DNA from: Galbula dea
Lineage: Eukaryota > Chordata > Aves > Piciformes > Galbulidae
Length of the DNA stretch: 64,000 bases
Direction: 5' to 3'
Assembly: GCA_013399015.1 (NCBI GenBank)
Contig: VWZX01009978.1
Span: forward strand, 234,398-298,397
Under the pieces are notes generated by a model. That model did not search any database. It was not told where the DNA came from and worked only from the letters and a program-made list of their open reading frames with translations. Position numbers and translations under genes: made by a program. Shown here piece by piece: positions 30,299-42,170 of the stretch (the first letter of the stretch is position 1; each line of letters begins with the position of its first letter).

Positions 30299-31957
30299 AA
30301 TATTTGCAGTTCACCCTCCCAGCCCCCACCCTTCCACCAGCATCTTCCCAAGGTGCAGTGCCTGTGAGCAGGGAGAGCAGTGTCCCATGGCCACCCCACT
30401 CCACCCCAAACACCATTTCTGGGCTGTGCCCTTAGCAGCAGCATTAACAAATGAATGAAAGCCACCAGCCCTCATGGTTCCTGGTTTCTTCTTCTGGAAA
30501 AATGGGGAACCAGCAGGCTCCAAACTAGGCACTTCCCAACCATGTTAAGGTTATTATGATGCCATGTCCTACAGCTTCAGTCCCAGGTCCCTCCTGACCT
30601 TGCCAATGGGTTGAGCAGCACTTCAGACCCCACAGCTCTGTGGCCATTGTATGCAACCCCTGCAAATACAGCACCCTAGAGATTTCTGCTCCTCCATCCT
30701 CTCCAACTTGACACTGTCCCACCAGTTCAAAAGTTACCATAGGGTGGGGAAGAGCTGCAAACACACCACTTTGTCCCTTGGAACCTATGCTAGATACAAC
30801 ATGAACTGCATGGTGCTGGGATCTGTGGCCCATAGATCATGCCAGTGCCACAGAGAGGCACTTGGCAGCAGCACTGCCACATTTCTCTGGCTTTCCCATC
30901 ACCTCCAGGGACCTCCTGCTCCACACAGCAGGTTCTGACCCTGCTAACAAGGCCTGTTAGTGCAGCCACCCACCATGGCCACACAGCAAACCTCACAGTG
31001 CCTGTAGCTTGTGGCTGCACACCTTGAAGTCACCATGTTTTCTGAAGCAACAGCCCATTTCTCACCTGCTGTTGCTGCTTCATGGAAACCCTCAAGTTTT
31101 GGCTGTCAAGACTCAGATGAAATCTACTTCCCAAATACTGCCCTGAGGCAGAAGAGTAACACCTCTGTGTGGTCTCCAGGGACTGTCCTGGTTTCAGCTC
31201 ATGCTGCTCTGCTCCAGAGACACTCTGAAAACCACCATGTGCCTGTCACTGCCTGACTTGTATAGCTGAGCACCGTTTTGGTCAGAGCAAAGGGACACCC
31301 AGACCACCAGTCCCACCTCCCTGGGAGAGCAAGCACATGGTGGGGCTCACAAAGCATGAGGGCTGAGGAAATCCTTTAACTGGGGATGAAATGTCATGAA
31401 AGGAAAAGCCCTGGTGAGCCCCAGGCAGCAGCTGAAGGCAGCCCTGCTCAGGTCTCCAGAGACAACCCCAGAGCAGGCTTTGTGTGCTCAGCCTTGCAGA
31501 GAGCTGCACATGCCCATGGCCACCTCCAGCACCAAGCTCTCCAGCAAACAGCTGAAGTCACCAGCAGAAAGCCACTCAGAGTGACCTTTTCAGCATGTGA
31601 ACACACAGTCAAATCCCTCCACCCAGATATAAAAAAAACACATACCAAACCCAAGGAAAATTAGTTGTTTTCTTGCACTTTCAACCAAGCCATCAAACAT
31701 CAACCTCCACACAGCCAAATCTGCATACCTCACTCAGCAGGGCTCTTGCTCCAGGTTGGAGGAGTGGACAATGTTGGCCAGTCACTCTCCTAGCAAGAAA
31801 TCAGATCTCAGCCCTTACAGATGGCCACAGACAGGGCCTGTTTGCAGCTCATGGTCAAAGGAGACATCTGCTTCCTCTCCTACCACTGTACCTAGTCCCT
31901 CTCTACCACCAGCACCTCTGGCCTCTCCTCCCCATCTGAGTTGTAAGGAGGGGAAGG
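30299..31957. other. Unique intergenic or upstream DNA
   Basis: No exon or repeat family recognised. Confidence 0.5.
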
Positions 31958-32448
31958 GAATCATAGACTGGTTTGGATGGGAAGGGACCTCTCAAGGTCA
32001 TCTAGTCCAACCCCTGCAGTCAGCAGGGACATCTGCAACTAGAGCAGGTTGCTCACAGCCTCAAACAACCTGACCTGGAGTGCTTCCAGGGATGGGACAT
32101 CTCCCACCTCTCTGGGCAACCTGGCACAGGCTCTCACCACCCTCAGCACCAAAAATTCTTCCTTGTATCCAGTCTCAATCTCCTCTTTTAGTTTCAAATC
32201 ATCAGCCCTTGTCCTGTCCCAGCAGTCCCTGATAAAAAGTCTCTCCCCATCTTTCTGAGAGGCCCTTGAAGTCCTGAGAGGCTGCAGGAAGGTCTCCCCG
32301 GAGCCTTCTCTTCTCCAGGCTGAACAACCCCAACTCTCTCAGCCTGTCCTCACAGCAGAGAGGTTCCAGCCCCCAGATCATTGTTGTGGCCTCCTCTGGC
32401 CCTGCTCCAACAAGTCCCTGTCTCTGCTGTGCTGAAGGTAGCAGGGGA
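31958..32448 (-). mobile_element. CR1 LINE fragment (TGCAGTCAGCAGGGAC subfamily)
   Basis: GAATCATAGACTGGTTTGG terminus, then CCCCTGCAGTCAGCAGGGAC and CTCTCACCACCCTCAGCACC. Its closest relatives are at 44.9, 52.4, 58.6 and 63.4 kb. Confidence 0.93.
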
Positions 32449-34501
32449 TAAGGAAAGCCACCAGTGACACTCCTGCCTCCTTTCCCTTGAAGCTGATGCC
32501 AAATTCCTCACCATTTCTACCTCCCTCCTCCTCACCACCTCCACTCTGACCAACCCAGGGTATGGCAACAGGCAGGTCCTTCCCTCCAGGCACTGAGTTG
32601 CCCAGGCAGTTGGGTGCTTGCTGCTGGCCCACTCCAGGGGCTGTGGGTGTTCTGTGTGTGTGTGTGTAGTCACCACCCTGGCAGGTTCTTGCAGGTTCCT
32701 GAGGATAGAACAAACAGTGCAACCTCCACTCACCATGCTGCATCTCCTGCCTGGGTGGGTGGTGAGCACATGGGTGGGTGCAAAGCTCCCCGAGACCTCC
32801 CTGCCTTTCAGCAAGAGATCTTCCTGATATTCCCAACCAAATATTTGGCTGGATCCCCAAGTTGGAAACATGTTGAGCTGCAGATGACAGAAGTCTTTTT
32901 GCAGTCATCCTGCCAACAGAAGAGGACTTCACTGGGAAGTCATTTCTGAGCTCTAGAGCAGCATTATGGGTTAAACCCAGAAAAAACCCCAGCGTTGCCT
33001 AAGCAGCAGCTCACTGCTAGCAGCATCAGCTGCAAAAATGTGAGAAATGGGTTAAAGTCCTTGGTCTGTAGCAGTGAAAACAAGAACTTGAACCTTCATC
33101 TGCTTTGCTGCTCCAAGCCTGGCCTCTCCGGGGGCACGGCAAGCAAAGAATTAGAAACACGTAATTATCACTGCTCACCAGCAGCCTCCAGCCATGGGAT
33201 GGTTCCTGCCTGCACAGCTCTACAGCAACCCTTTAGGATCCCTCTCCCCAGCCCTCCCTGGGTGCTTCTGGAGTAAGGACAAGGAGATTCTGCCTTTCCT
33301 TTTCTTGCTGGCACCCAGCTGGCTGAGAGGACCCATGGCAGTGGTTGCTATAAGAGCAACCTACGGATGAGACCTTGTAGACACTCAGCCCAGCACCCAG
33401 GGGGTCAACACAACAAGTTCCATGGAGTCAAATGTGGAGTTTGTCTGCAGGAGAGATGCTGCCTTCACACTGCTTCAAATAAGATCCAGAGGCAATGCAG
33501 GCTGAACCTAAGAGGTGAGGGGTCTGAGCCTGGGTGTCCCTCCCCCTGGCGAGAAGAGGACACCACCAGCTCCCTTGTACCAGCTGGCTGCTGCTCTCCA
33601 GAGGGGCACACCCTCCACCCCTTTGGACTAGCAACTTCAGAGGGGTTTGGGTTCACTCCAGGACTATGTGGGAGTTAGATTTTAGCTTGGTTTTGTTTTT
33701 TTGTTCTAAAAAACCACTAGAATTGTTCTACAGTTAAGTCTGTTCAGTGCAACCTAAGTGAGGAAAGGACTGAATGACCTCCTTGCTCCTCTTCAGAAGC
33801 CAGCAAGATCTTTAGTCTCACCAGCAAAGGGGCAGAAGAAAGGCATGACAAAAGGAGGGGGAGTGGAGAGCTGGGAGCAATGACCTCTCTCTGACACTGG
33901 CTGCTTTGCTTTCTGGAAAGACTATCTCTCTCTGTTATATAAGGATCTGGCCCTATCTGGGGTCACACTGCCTTGCTCCAAGTGTGGTAAAATGCTTGGA
34001 GGTCCTCAACAGGAAAGCAGGAGAGAAGAGCCAGCTCCTACCATCAGCAGGGAGAGGTCTTCAGTCCTGAGCCTAAAGCTAGGTGCTTAGACCATGCCAC
34101 TTCAGCCAGATGTAAGGTGGCCACCCAGTGCTGCCAGCCTTGGACTTCTTTTGCTTTAAGGAGAGGACTCCACCAAGCAGGTCCACTTTCAGACAAGACT
34201 TATGCAATAGTTTGGAGCCACTCCACATGACCCAGACTTGCTGGCCCTCTGCCACCACTCTCCTTGCTGGCTTCAGCCATGCACAAACCAGGAGGATTAA
34301 AAAGAAACCCAAGCAGTCATTAAAAGGAAGTGCATCTGGTGGACACAGTGTCCCTGCCACCTGCAGACAGGCACCAGGCAGGTAAGTGCACACAGGTCAC
34401 CCACGTGCAGACCCTCTTTGTGTGTGGCTGTGCAGGAGCAGAAGGCATCTGCAGCAGGTTCCACAGCACCTGCAGGCACATCTGCATTTGGTACCCACAC
34501 A
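32449..34501. other. Unique intergenic DNA
   Basis: A short (TG)n run lies at about 32655-32669. No exon recognised. Confidence 0.5.
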
Positions 34502-34785
34502 CAGAATCCCAGAATCATGAGGGTTGGGAGAGAACTCTAAGATCACCAAGTCCAACTACCAACCTATCACCACCCTGCCACTAAACCATGTCCCTAAGCA
34601 CCACATCTAGATGTTTTGTTTTTCTGAACCCCTCCAGGGATGGTGACTCCACCACTGCCCTGGGTAACCTGTTCCAATGCCTGATTAGCCTCTAGTTGAA
34701 GGAATTGTTCCTGCTATCCAACCTAAACCTCCCCTAGTACAACTTGAGGCCATTTCCTCTTTTCCTATCACTGCTAACTCATTAC
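34502..34785 (-). mobile_element. CR1 LINE 3' fragment
   Basis: CAGAATCCCAGAATCATGAGG, then CTAAACCATGTCCCTAAGC and CCACCACTGCCCTGGGTAACC. Confidence 0.9.
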
Positions 34786-35254
34786 ACACCACTGATACCT
34801 CTGGGTACACCATACAGGAGTGCTGGCTTTCTATCTGGCATCTCCATGTCTACCCTCTGCCTTCATAAAACCAGCCTTTCTCTCTGTGGGGTTCAGCACA
34901 GCCAGGAGACAATCCACATGTCCTGGGCCTCCACACAAGCAGCTCTCTCCTCATGCTCCCACTACTCACCTTCCACCAGGACTCTGCTGTGCTTGGGATC
35001 CCAGGAAGCTGTCCCAGGATCTGGGAAAGATCAGGAGCTCTCACACCCTGGAGCAGGGAAGGAAGCAGACTAGAGTTGTCTGCATCCCAGCAGAGCTGAT
35101 TCCTGCAGCAAGCCCTTCAGCAGCCTTTGTGCTTACACAACAGCAACAGAAGGCACTGAGTCCTGGGCTTGCATGAAGGCAAACACTCTCCTGTGCTGAC
35201 ACTGAGCTCCACTCACCTGCATAACCACCACTGGCTCTCTGCAGGAGGGAGAAA

Positions 35255-35658
35255 GGGACATGAGCAGCTGAGGGAACTGGGCTTGTCTCTCAGGGGAGAC
35301 CTTCTCACTTTCTGCAACTGAAAGGAGGTTGGAGGCAGGTGGGGCTTGGTCTCTCCTCCCAGGTAACAAGTGAAAGGACAAGAGGAAACGGCCTCAAGTT
35401 GTGCCAGGGGAGGTTTAAGTTGGACATCAGGAAGAATATCTTCTCCAAGAGGATTAGGACATCAGGAAGAATATCTTCTCCAAGAGGGTTATCAGGCATT
35501 GGCCCAGGCTGCCCAGGGAGTTGGTGGAGTCACCATCCCTGGAAGTGTTCAAAAAACATCTCGATGCAGTGTCTGGGGACGTGGTCTAGTAGTGAGCATG
35601 GTGATGTTGGTTGCATGATCTCAGAGGTCTTTTCCAACCATAATGATTCTATGCTATG
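35255..35658 (+). mobile_element. CR1 LINE fragment with internal 35-bp tandem duplication
   Basis: Contains GAGCAGCTGAGGGAACTGGG and the 3' tail to AATGATTCTATG. The segment GACATCAGGAAGAATATC occurs at 35423 and again at 35458, a 35-bp duplication not present in the other copies. Confidence 0.92.
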
Positions 35659-36479
35659 GAGGAACGTGCCAGGGGAGCTCTGCAGCAGGATGAAGCCTTG
35701 CAGACCACATCAGGCTATGGATTCCTTCCAGCCCTTACAGATGTGGAAGACCTGCAGATCATTTCCAGGCTCCAGGCTCCCTTAAGTGAGCTCAGTGAGA
35801 TCTGCTGTGCAGAGACTTTCTGGGCCCTTTCCCCCACCCCCTTCTCCCTGCAGGTTCTCTCTTCAAGAAAACATATGGCCCAGATGGTTTGGATTTGATG
35901 GGGTATGGCAGGGTGCAACAGAAAATATGCCGACTCACAAGCACGTGTGGCTTCCCAACGAGGAAGCTGCAGCCCAAAGGCCACTGAGTACATTCCTCTG
36001 TGCCTGGCCATGGAGGAGCTGCCTTGGAATGCCAGGAAATGAGGAACTGCTAATCCCAATAGGACTGAACTCCTCTTTTGCCCTGTCAGTTTGGCCTGAG
36101 TCACTTTGGGGTGAAGTCTTGGTCCTGTTGAGGTCAGTGGCACAGGTCCCACAGTGGGAAGCCAGGATTTCACCCACAAGTTCAGCTCAGGAATGTTGTC
36201 CTGAACATTGGAGTACAGGAGGATTTGCAGGACTGCACAGGAAAAGATTCATTTTAACTCTTTTTCCCTTTAAAATGAGTTACTTCCCTACCTTTTATGA
36301 TGGAAAAGTAGGAAACACAACAGCAGTGACAGAGAGTTGGGATATAAAGACCCCGAGCAGTCAGACACAGCAGACTCCAAGCATTCTCTGCCAGCCTGGG
36401 AGAGTGCAGATGGGAAGAGAGTAGCAGCAGGACAGAGACTCTGCACTTATCACCTGCCACTGACATTGCTCCATTGAAG
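35659..36479. other. Unique intergenic DNA
   Basis: The two long overlapping ORFs here show no recognisable domain and no flanking splice pattern. No gene is supported. Confidence 0.45.
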
Positions 36480-36545
36480 TCACAGAATCATGGAACCCTT
36501 TAGGTTGGAAGGGACCTTTAAGATCATCAAGTCCAACCATTAACC
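36480..36545 (-). mobile_element. CR1 3' end feeding into a minisatellite
   Basis: TCACAGAATCATGGAACCC, then GGTTGGAAGGGACCTTTAAG and AAGTCCAACCATTAACCC. Normal CR1 sequence stops where the tandem array starts. Confidence 0.92.
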
Positions 36546-36765
36546 CAATGCCACCAGGTCAACCCAACATTGCCAGGCCAGCCCAATGCCGCTAGGCCAA
36601 CCCAATGCCATCAGGTCAACCCATCGCCACCCTGCCAACCCAATGCCGCCAGGTCAACCCTACACCACCAGGCCAGCCCACCACCACCACCAGGCCAGCC
36701 CAACCCAATGCCACCAGGTCAACCCATCGTTGCCAGGCCAGCCCAAGGCTACCAGGTCAAGCCAG
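36546..36765. repeat. Minisatellite, about 15-16-bp units, derived from a CR1 tail
   Basis: Repeated CCAATGCCACCAGGTCAACC / CAGGCCAGCC variants. The unit resembles the CR1 segment AACCCAACACCACCATGCC expected at this point of the element. Confidence 0.9.
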
Positions 36766-38354
36766 ATGGAGCTAAACTACTTTTGGCAGAGATTCTCAGT
36801 GGAGAATCTCCCAGTTCTTGAGCTGGTTGCAGACTTAACTGAAGGCACTCACGGTAACCAAGATGGGAATATTTGCTTTGTCCCCTTACAACCTCCTTCA
36901 GTGTTGAAAAGTGAGGCTGGCTCCAGGCCTGGTGGGTTTCCATGTTTCTCATTCTCCAATCACTTCATGAGACCCAACCTGCCCATGGATTCCCAGGAAA
37001 TGTTTGGAACCCCTCCCCCTGCAAACACTTCCTACAGTGGTGAGGTCAAGCAAAGACCTTTTTGACTTGCATTTTTTTTAACTCAGCATATCTGAGCTGA
37101 CATCATCCAAATCACTAGCGAATTGTTTCTGAAGACTTGACAAATTTGGTCCAAATTCTGTTTGTTTTAAGTTCATTTGTGTGAGATCTAGGCAGGACAG
37201 GACGTGACAAACACATCCTGCGGTGTTTCTGGCTTAGAATGAACTAATTGCTGGAAACTTGGCAAGAAAAGTGGTTGTTGGAGTTGGGGGTTTCAGATAA
37301 GCTCTAGAGAAGTGCTTGAATAGAACCATCCCTTGGGTGGGCCTGATGCAACCTGTGCTGAAAAGCCTTCCATGGAGCTGCTTCTCTGGGAGGCTGAGCC
37401 CATGCTGCCTCTGGACCAGGGCTTCATCAGAAGCACACTTGTGACATTCTCTGGGTGGCCTTGAGGCACCAAGAGATAACAGAGCCTCTCATGTTACAGG
37501 TTTGCCTGCTGGTACTTAAAAGGCCTCTTACATGACTAGCAGACACTGTTTATGTTGAGTAGGCAACACCTTCCCTCAGGGCTACACTTCACCCCCAGGG
37601 CTGAGCTGCAGCTTATCAGAGTCTTCCTCTGCCAAATGAAACAGTTCAGCCCCTGAGTCTTATCTGGGAGAAGCTTGATTTACAGGAGATGACAGGACCT
37701 TTCCCATTCCACCCAACAAGCAGCTGCTTGGGGAATGCAACTGGAGATGCACCAACACCAGCACTGGAGGTTTGAGGGATCAAAGAAGGAGAAGGGAAGG
37801 AGAGGGTGCTGCTGTGGGGCCAAGCAGGAACAGGGGGAAGCTGAGGATGGAGCAAGCAGAGCTCTCAGCACCTTCCATATATGGAGAAACTCCGTGACAC
37901 TGAAAGAACCTCCCAAGAACCCGAGGAAGCCTCACTGATGGATGCACTGCAGACTAGTCCAAGCAAGGCACTGGTGAGCAGAGCTGAGGAAACACCCCTG
38001 CCCTGGCTGGGAAATTACTTGGGCATCCAACAAAGCTCTTCCCCAGGGAAAATTTCTTCTGGAGAGGACCAGAAATGAACAAAGACTTCAAAAATATCTT
38101 CCTGCTCTCAAGCATCATGCCCTGGGTCGCACGCTGCCAGCACGTGAGCTCTGCTAACCAGAGTATTAATGAACAGAACACAAACCAGATCTCTGCTGTG
38201 GCTGAGCTCTCTCCAGCCAACATGGGCATTGCCATGGACCAGAATAGGAAAACAAAAGCCCCTGGAGGTCTACATCCTTGTGTGAGCTTGACCAGAAGAG
38301 TCCCCAAAAATGGATCTCTGTGGGAAGTTCTAAATTTTGCCACAGAGCTGTGGC
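36766..38354. other. Unique intergenic DNA
   Basis: No exon or repeat family recognised. Confidence 0.5.
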
Positions 38355-39345
38355 TGGCCCCAAAGCAGGGTCCCTGTCCCTGACACATAGCTGCAGCTGG
38401 TCCTGAAGCAAGGTCCTTGTCCCCACCATGTAGCCACAGCTGGTCCTGAAGCAGGTTCCCTGTCCCCAAAGCAGAGCCATGGCTATCCTAAAAGCAGGAT
38501 CCCCATCCCCAAAACAGAGTCCCTATCCCCAAAGCAAGGCCCCTGTGTCCACCACATAGCCACAGCTGGCCCTGAAGCAGGGTTCAGTCCCTAAAGCAAG
38601 ATCCTTGTCCCCAGAGCAGAGCCATGACTATCCCCAAAGTAGGGTCCAGTCCTTAGAGCAAGGTCCCTGTCCCCACCACACAGCCACAGCTTGCCCTGAA
38701 GCAGGGTCCAGTCCTCAGAGCAGGATCCCTGTCCCCAGAGGAGAGCCATGACTATCCCCAGAGTAGGGTCCAGTCCCCAGAGCAGGTTCCCTGTCCCCAA
38801 AGCAGAGCCATGACTATCCCCAAAGTAGGGTCCAGTCCCCAGAGCAGGGTCCCTGTCCCCAGAGCAGAGCCATGACTATCCCCAAAGCAGGGTCCAGTCC
38901 TTAGAGCAAGGTCCCTGTCCCCACCACACAGCCACAGCTGGCAATGAAGCAGGGTCCAGTCCCCAGAGCAGGTTCCCTGTCCTCAGAGCAGAGCCATGAC
39001 TATCCCCAAAACAGGGTCAAGTACCCAGAGCAGGTTCCCTGTCCCCAAAGCAGAGCCATGACTATCCCCAAAGTAGGGTCCAGTCCCCAGAGCAGGGTCC
39101 CTGTCCCCAAAGCAGAGCCATGGCTATCCCCAAAGCAGGGTCCAGTCCTTCGAGCAAGGTCCCTGTCCCCAGAGCAGAGCCATGACTATCCCCAGAGTAG
39201 GGTCCAGTCCCCAGAGCAGGGTCCCTGTCCCCAAAGCACAGTCCTTGTCCCCAAAGCAGAGCCACGACTATCCTCAAAAGCACAGTCCCTGTCCCCAAAG
39301 CAGAGCCACAGCCGTCCCCAGATCAGGGTCCCTGTCCCCAGAGCA
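38355..39345. repeat. Minisatellite array of about 1 kb, units near 30/60 bp
   Basis: Diverged units built from AAGCAGGGTCCCTGTCCCC, AAAGCAGAGCCATGACTATC and CCCAGAGTAGGGTCCAGTCC. The edges are more diverged (TAGCCACAGCTGGTCCTGAAG) than the centre. ORFs rich in PEQGPCPQSRAM-like repeats are by-products. Confidence 0.94.
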
Positions 39346-40254
39346 TGGCTCCCACCAGCTCCCAGCCCCGTTCCCCTCTTGGGTCGACTCTTCCCCTCTG
39401 GAAGAGATTCGCCAAGCTTATTTTATAAACTCCTTTCTATTAATAGCACAGCTCCTTCAGCTCTAATGAGATAATCTTCTGGCATCCCACCACCACTAAT
39501 GTTCCCTTTGATGTTTAAAACAAGACGTTCCGAGGGACTGATCCTCTCCCCCAAACACCTTTACACCAGCAGCAACTCAACCAGACACAGGAGGAGGACA
39601 ACGGGGACCAAAGCCCTGGGGATGCAGATGGAGGTTCGTGACATTGCAACTTTCTGAAGGCAGAGAGTGGATCAATCCTCCAAGCACATCCTCCAGGAGG
39701 GAGAGAGGAGGAACTGGCAGCTCCCGAAGATGGAGAGAAACAGCGCTAGAGGGAGAGGCAGCGCAAGAGGAGGTTCTCGGGAGCGAAGAAAGCAGCAAGG
39801 AAGGGCTGGTTCTGCAAGAAGGCTCAGAGCTGCTGCTCTCTGCTGTCGAGAGCTTCAGCCAGGGCAGCTCTGCAGAAGAGGAGACGATCTTTCAGAGCAG
39901 CCAAGATGCCCTCGGATGGCTCAGGGAGAGAGGAGAAAGAGAGAGAGAAAGGATGGGGGAGGCTAAGGAGGCAGCAGCGCCGAGCGCCGATGCCTGACTC
40001 CTGCTGCCTGCAGCCTCTCTGAAACACAACCCAGCAGTTTTTTATGGAAACTCTGAATGTTGGAGAAGGCTTGAACATGGTTTGCATTCTCAGAAATGTT
40101 TTTTTTCCAGCGTGCAAGGCTCATTCCTTCTCCAGGGAGATGGTTCTGATTTCAAAGAACATTTTGCCTTCCCTCCACCCCAGACCACCCCACTCCGACC
40201 TCAAAGAGCCTCCTCGGCAAAAACTGCTTTAAAGAGTTTTTACCTTTTCTAGCG
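39346..40254. other. Unique DNA with moderate CpG content
   Basis: Bases 39715-40000 have scattered CpGs (CAGCGCTAG, GCGCCGAGCGCCGATGCC) and are purine-rich on the plus strand. A 119-codon plus-strand ORF (39638-39997) is low complexity (E, S, R and G rich) and matches no family I know. A promoter or non-coding exon is possible but unproven. Confidence 0.35.
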
Positions 40255-40395
40255 TTTTCCCTTCTTTCTTCTTCTTCTTTTTTTTTCTTTCCTCCCCCTC
40301 TTTTAATTCTTTGAACTTTTTTTTTTGCTTCTTTCTTCTTCTTTTCCCAGCAGCAGCCAAAAGTTTCTCTCTCTCTCTCTCTCTCTCCCAGTCGA
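40255..40395. repeat. Pyrimidine-rich tract with (CT)n
   Basis: C/T-rich plus strand with T runs, ending in a (TC)n stretch at about 40367-40388. Confidence 0.9.
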
Positions 40396-40569
40396 TCCTG
40401 AGCGTGTCAGAAAGTTTCCAGGCTGAGGATTTTATGTCGCCTTCCTCAATAACCTTCTTCTGTCAGACCCAGGCAGTGCTGGAGAGCTTGAGGCTTTGCT
40501 AAAAACTCTCCTTTCAGGAAGTGAGCAGTAAGAAGAGAGCAGCTCAGAGGCAGCATGTATAGAGGCTGC

Positions 40570-40860
40570 TCCAAAAAAAAAACCAACCACCAAACCACCA
40601 CCAAACCACCCACCAACCCAACAACCACAACCCCCCCCCCNNNNNNNNNNNNNNNNNNNNNNNNNAAAACCCCCCCCCCCCCCCCCAAACAACAAAAAAC
40701 ACAACCCAGCAAACAAACCCAAGGAAGAGAAAAAAACCCCCAAACACCACCCAAACCCAAGTTTGCTCTGGAATTTTGCCAGGATTAGCCAGAAAATTAT
40801 TAAAATGTAGTAATAATATAAAAAAAAAATTCCCCCACCTCCACCCCCCACCCCCAAGCC
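40570..40860. repeat. Low-complexity C/A tract with assembly gap
   Basis: CCACCAAACCACC-like sequence runs into poly-C, a 25-N gap (40641-40665), poly-C again, then C/A-rich sequence. A further CCCCACC-rich run lies at 40831-40857. The gap probably marks a long homopolymer the assembly could not cross. Confidence 0.93.
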
Positions 40861-41237
40861 AGGGCTGTACAAGTCCCGCCCTGGCTGCTGACATCAGTGA
40901 GAAGGGAGGTCTTGCCTGCAAGAGTGTTGAACTCAGCAGTGAAGCCTTTCTGAAAGGAGCAGGCAGTGATGATCTGCCCCCAGGCAGCCCCAGGGGAGAG
41001 AGCCCCAGGGGGGAGAGAAAGCCCCAGCCCATAAACCACCCCCATGGAAGTGATAAAGCAGAGAGCTTATGCTTGTGGTGCCAGACAGCAGAGAAACAGA
41101 TAAAGCAAACCAGGATTTGGGGTGTCCCTCTCAACCCCCCAACAACAAACAGCACTTCCATCCTTCATTTTGAGTGTAGTTTTCAGAATGCTTTCAAAAA
41201 GCCAGTGGAGATGTGATGAAATGGCCCTAGAGGTAGC

Positions 41238-41437
41238 TGTGCTCTACAGCAAGGTTAGATCTTGGTTTGAAGTTCAAAAAGCCCTCAAGAAGTCCCTAAT
41301 GTCTGAAGAAAGGAGATTGGAGGGAGGTAGGGATTGGTCTTTTCTCCCAGGTGACTAGCAATAGGACAAGATGAAACAGCCTCAAGTTGCACCAGGGGAG
41401 GTTCAGATTAGATATTAGGAAAAGATTTCTTCACTGA
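41238..41437 (+). mobile_element. CR1 LINE, 5' part, split by an LTR
   Basis: CTCAAGAAGTCCCTAATG, CCTCAAGTTGCACCAGGGG and GATATTAGGAAAAGATTTC. It ends at TTCTTCACTGA, where an LTR begins, and continues at 42496. Confidence 0.93.
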
Positions 41438-42170
41438 TGTGGAGGGTGGAGGCTGGGGTGACCAGCAACCACCACCCTACTGACAGATGCTCCCTGTTAC
41501 CCCCTCTTCCCCCCCAAAGGGAAGGGAAAGGGGAGAGAGAGAGACAGAGAGACTTGTGGATGGGAGAATAAAACTAAAACTACTTTAACAATAATAATGA
41601 TAAATGAAATATATATAAATATACATAAATATATACAAATATGTGCAAAACCCTACCCCAGCTCCAGACCCCCCCTTGATGGTAACCATGTCCCCACTGA
41701 TACTGCAGCAGAAGGCCTCAGCAGCACTGAAGTGCAGGAGGAGAAGGAACCAAGAAGGAAGAATAATCTCAAAAGGGAGAACAATCTAGCAAGGGGNGAT
41801 TTCTTCACTGATGTGGAGGGTGGAGGCTGGGGTGACCAGCAACCACCACCCTACTGACAGATGCTCCCTGTTACCCCCTCTTCCCCCCCAAAGGGAAGGG
41901 AAAGGGGAGAGAGAGAGACAGAGAGACTTGTGGATGGGAGAATAAAACTAAAACTACTTTAACAATAATAATGATAAATGAAATATATATAAATATACAT
42001 AAATATATACAAATATGTGCAAAACCCTACCCCAGCTCCAGACCCCCCCTTGATGGTAACCATGTCCCCACTGATACTGCAGCAGAAGGCCTCAGCAGCA
42101 CTGAAGTGCAGGAGGAGAAGGAACCAAGAAGGAAGAATAATCTCAAAAGGGAGAACAATCTAGCAAGGGG
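41424..42170. repeat. 373-bp perfect direct duplication joined by a single N (assembly artefact)
   Basis: 41424-41796 and 41798-42170 read identically, with N at 41797 between them. The repeated unit includes the last 14 bp of the CR1 flank as well as the LTR start. A biological duplication inside the LTR would not be expected to carry that flank. This looks like two overlapping contigs placed end to end. Confidence 0.93.

Noticed and set aside
35786..36424. 212-codon plus-strand ORF in unique sequence
   Set aside because: No recognisable domain, begins just after a CR1 tail, and a competing 154-codon ORF exists on the other strand; composition looks random.
38355..39345. Possible CRISPR-like array (regular repeats with variable parts)
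   Set aside because: Eukaryotic minisatellite: no invariant repeats with unique spacers, and no cas genes; the genome is avian.
38944..39474. Repeat protein-like ORFs (PEQSHDYPQ units)
   Set aside because: Tandem-array artefact of the 38.4-39.3 kb minisatellite.
39638..39997. 119-codon E/S/R-rich ORF in a CpG-containing stretch
   Set aside because: Low-complexity purine-rich DNA gives such products by chance; no homology or splice pattern.
41424..42170. Paired LTRs of a provirus
   Set aside because: The two copies are incomplete, lack internal retroviral sequence, carry the same CR1 flank and are joined by an N, so they are one LTR duplicated by the assembly.
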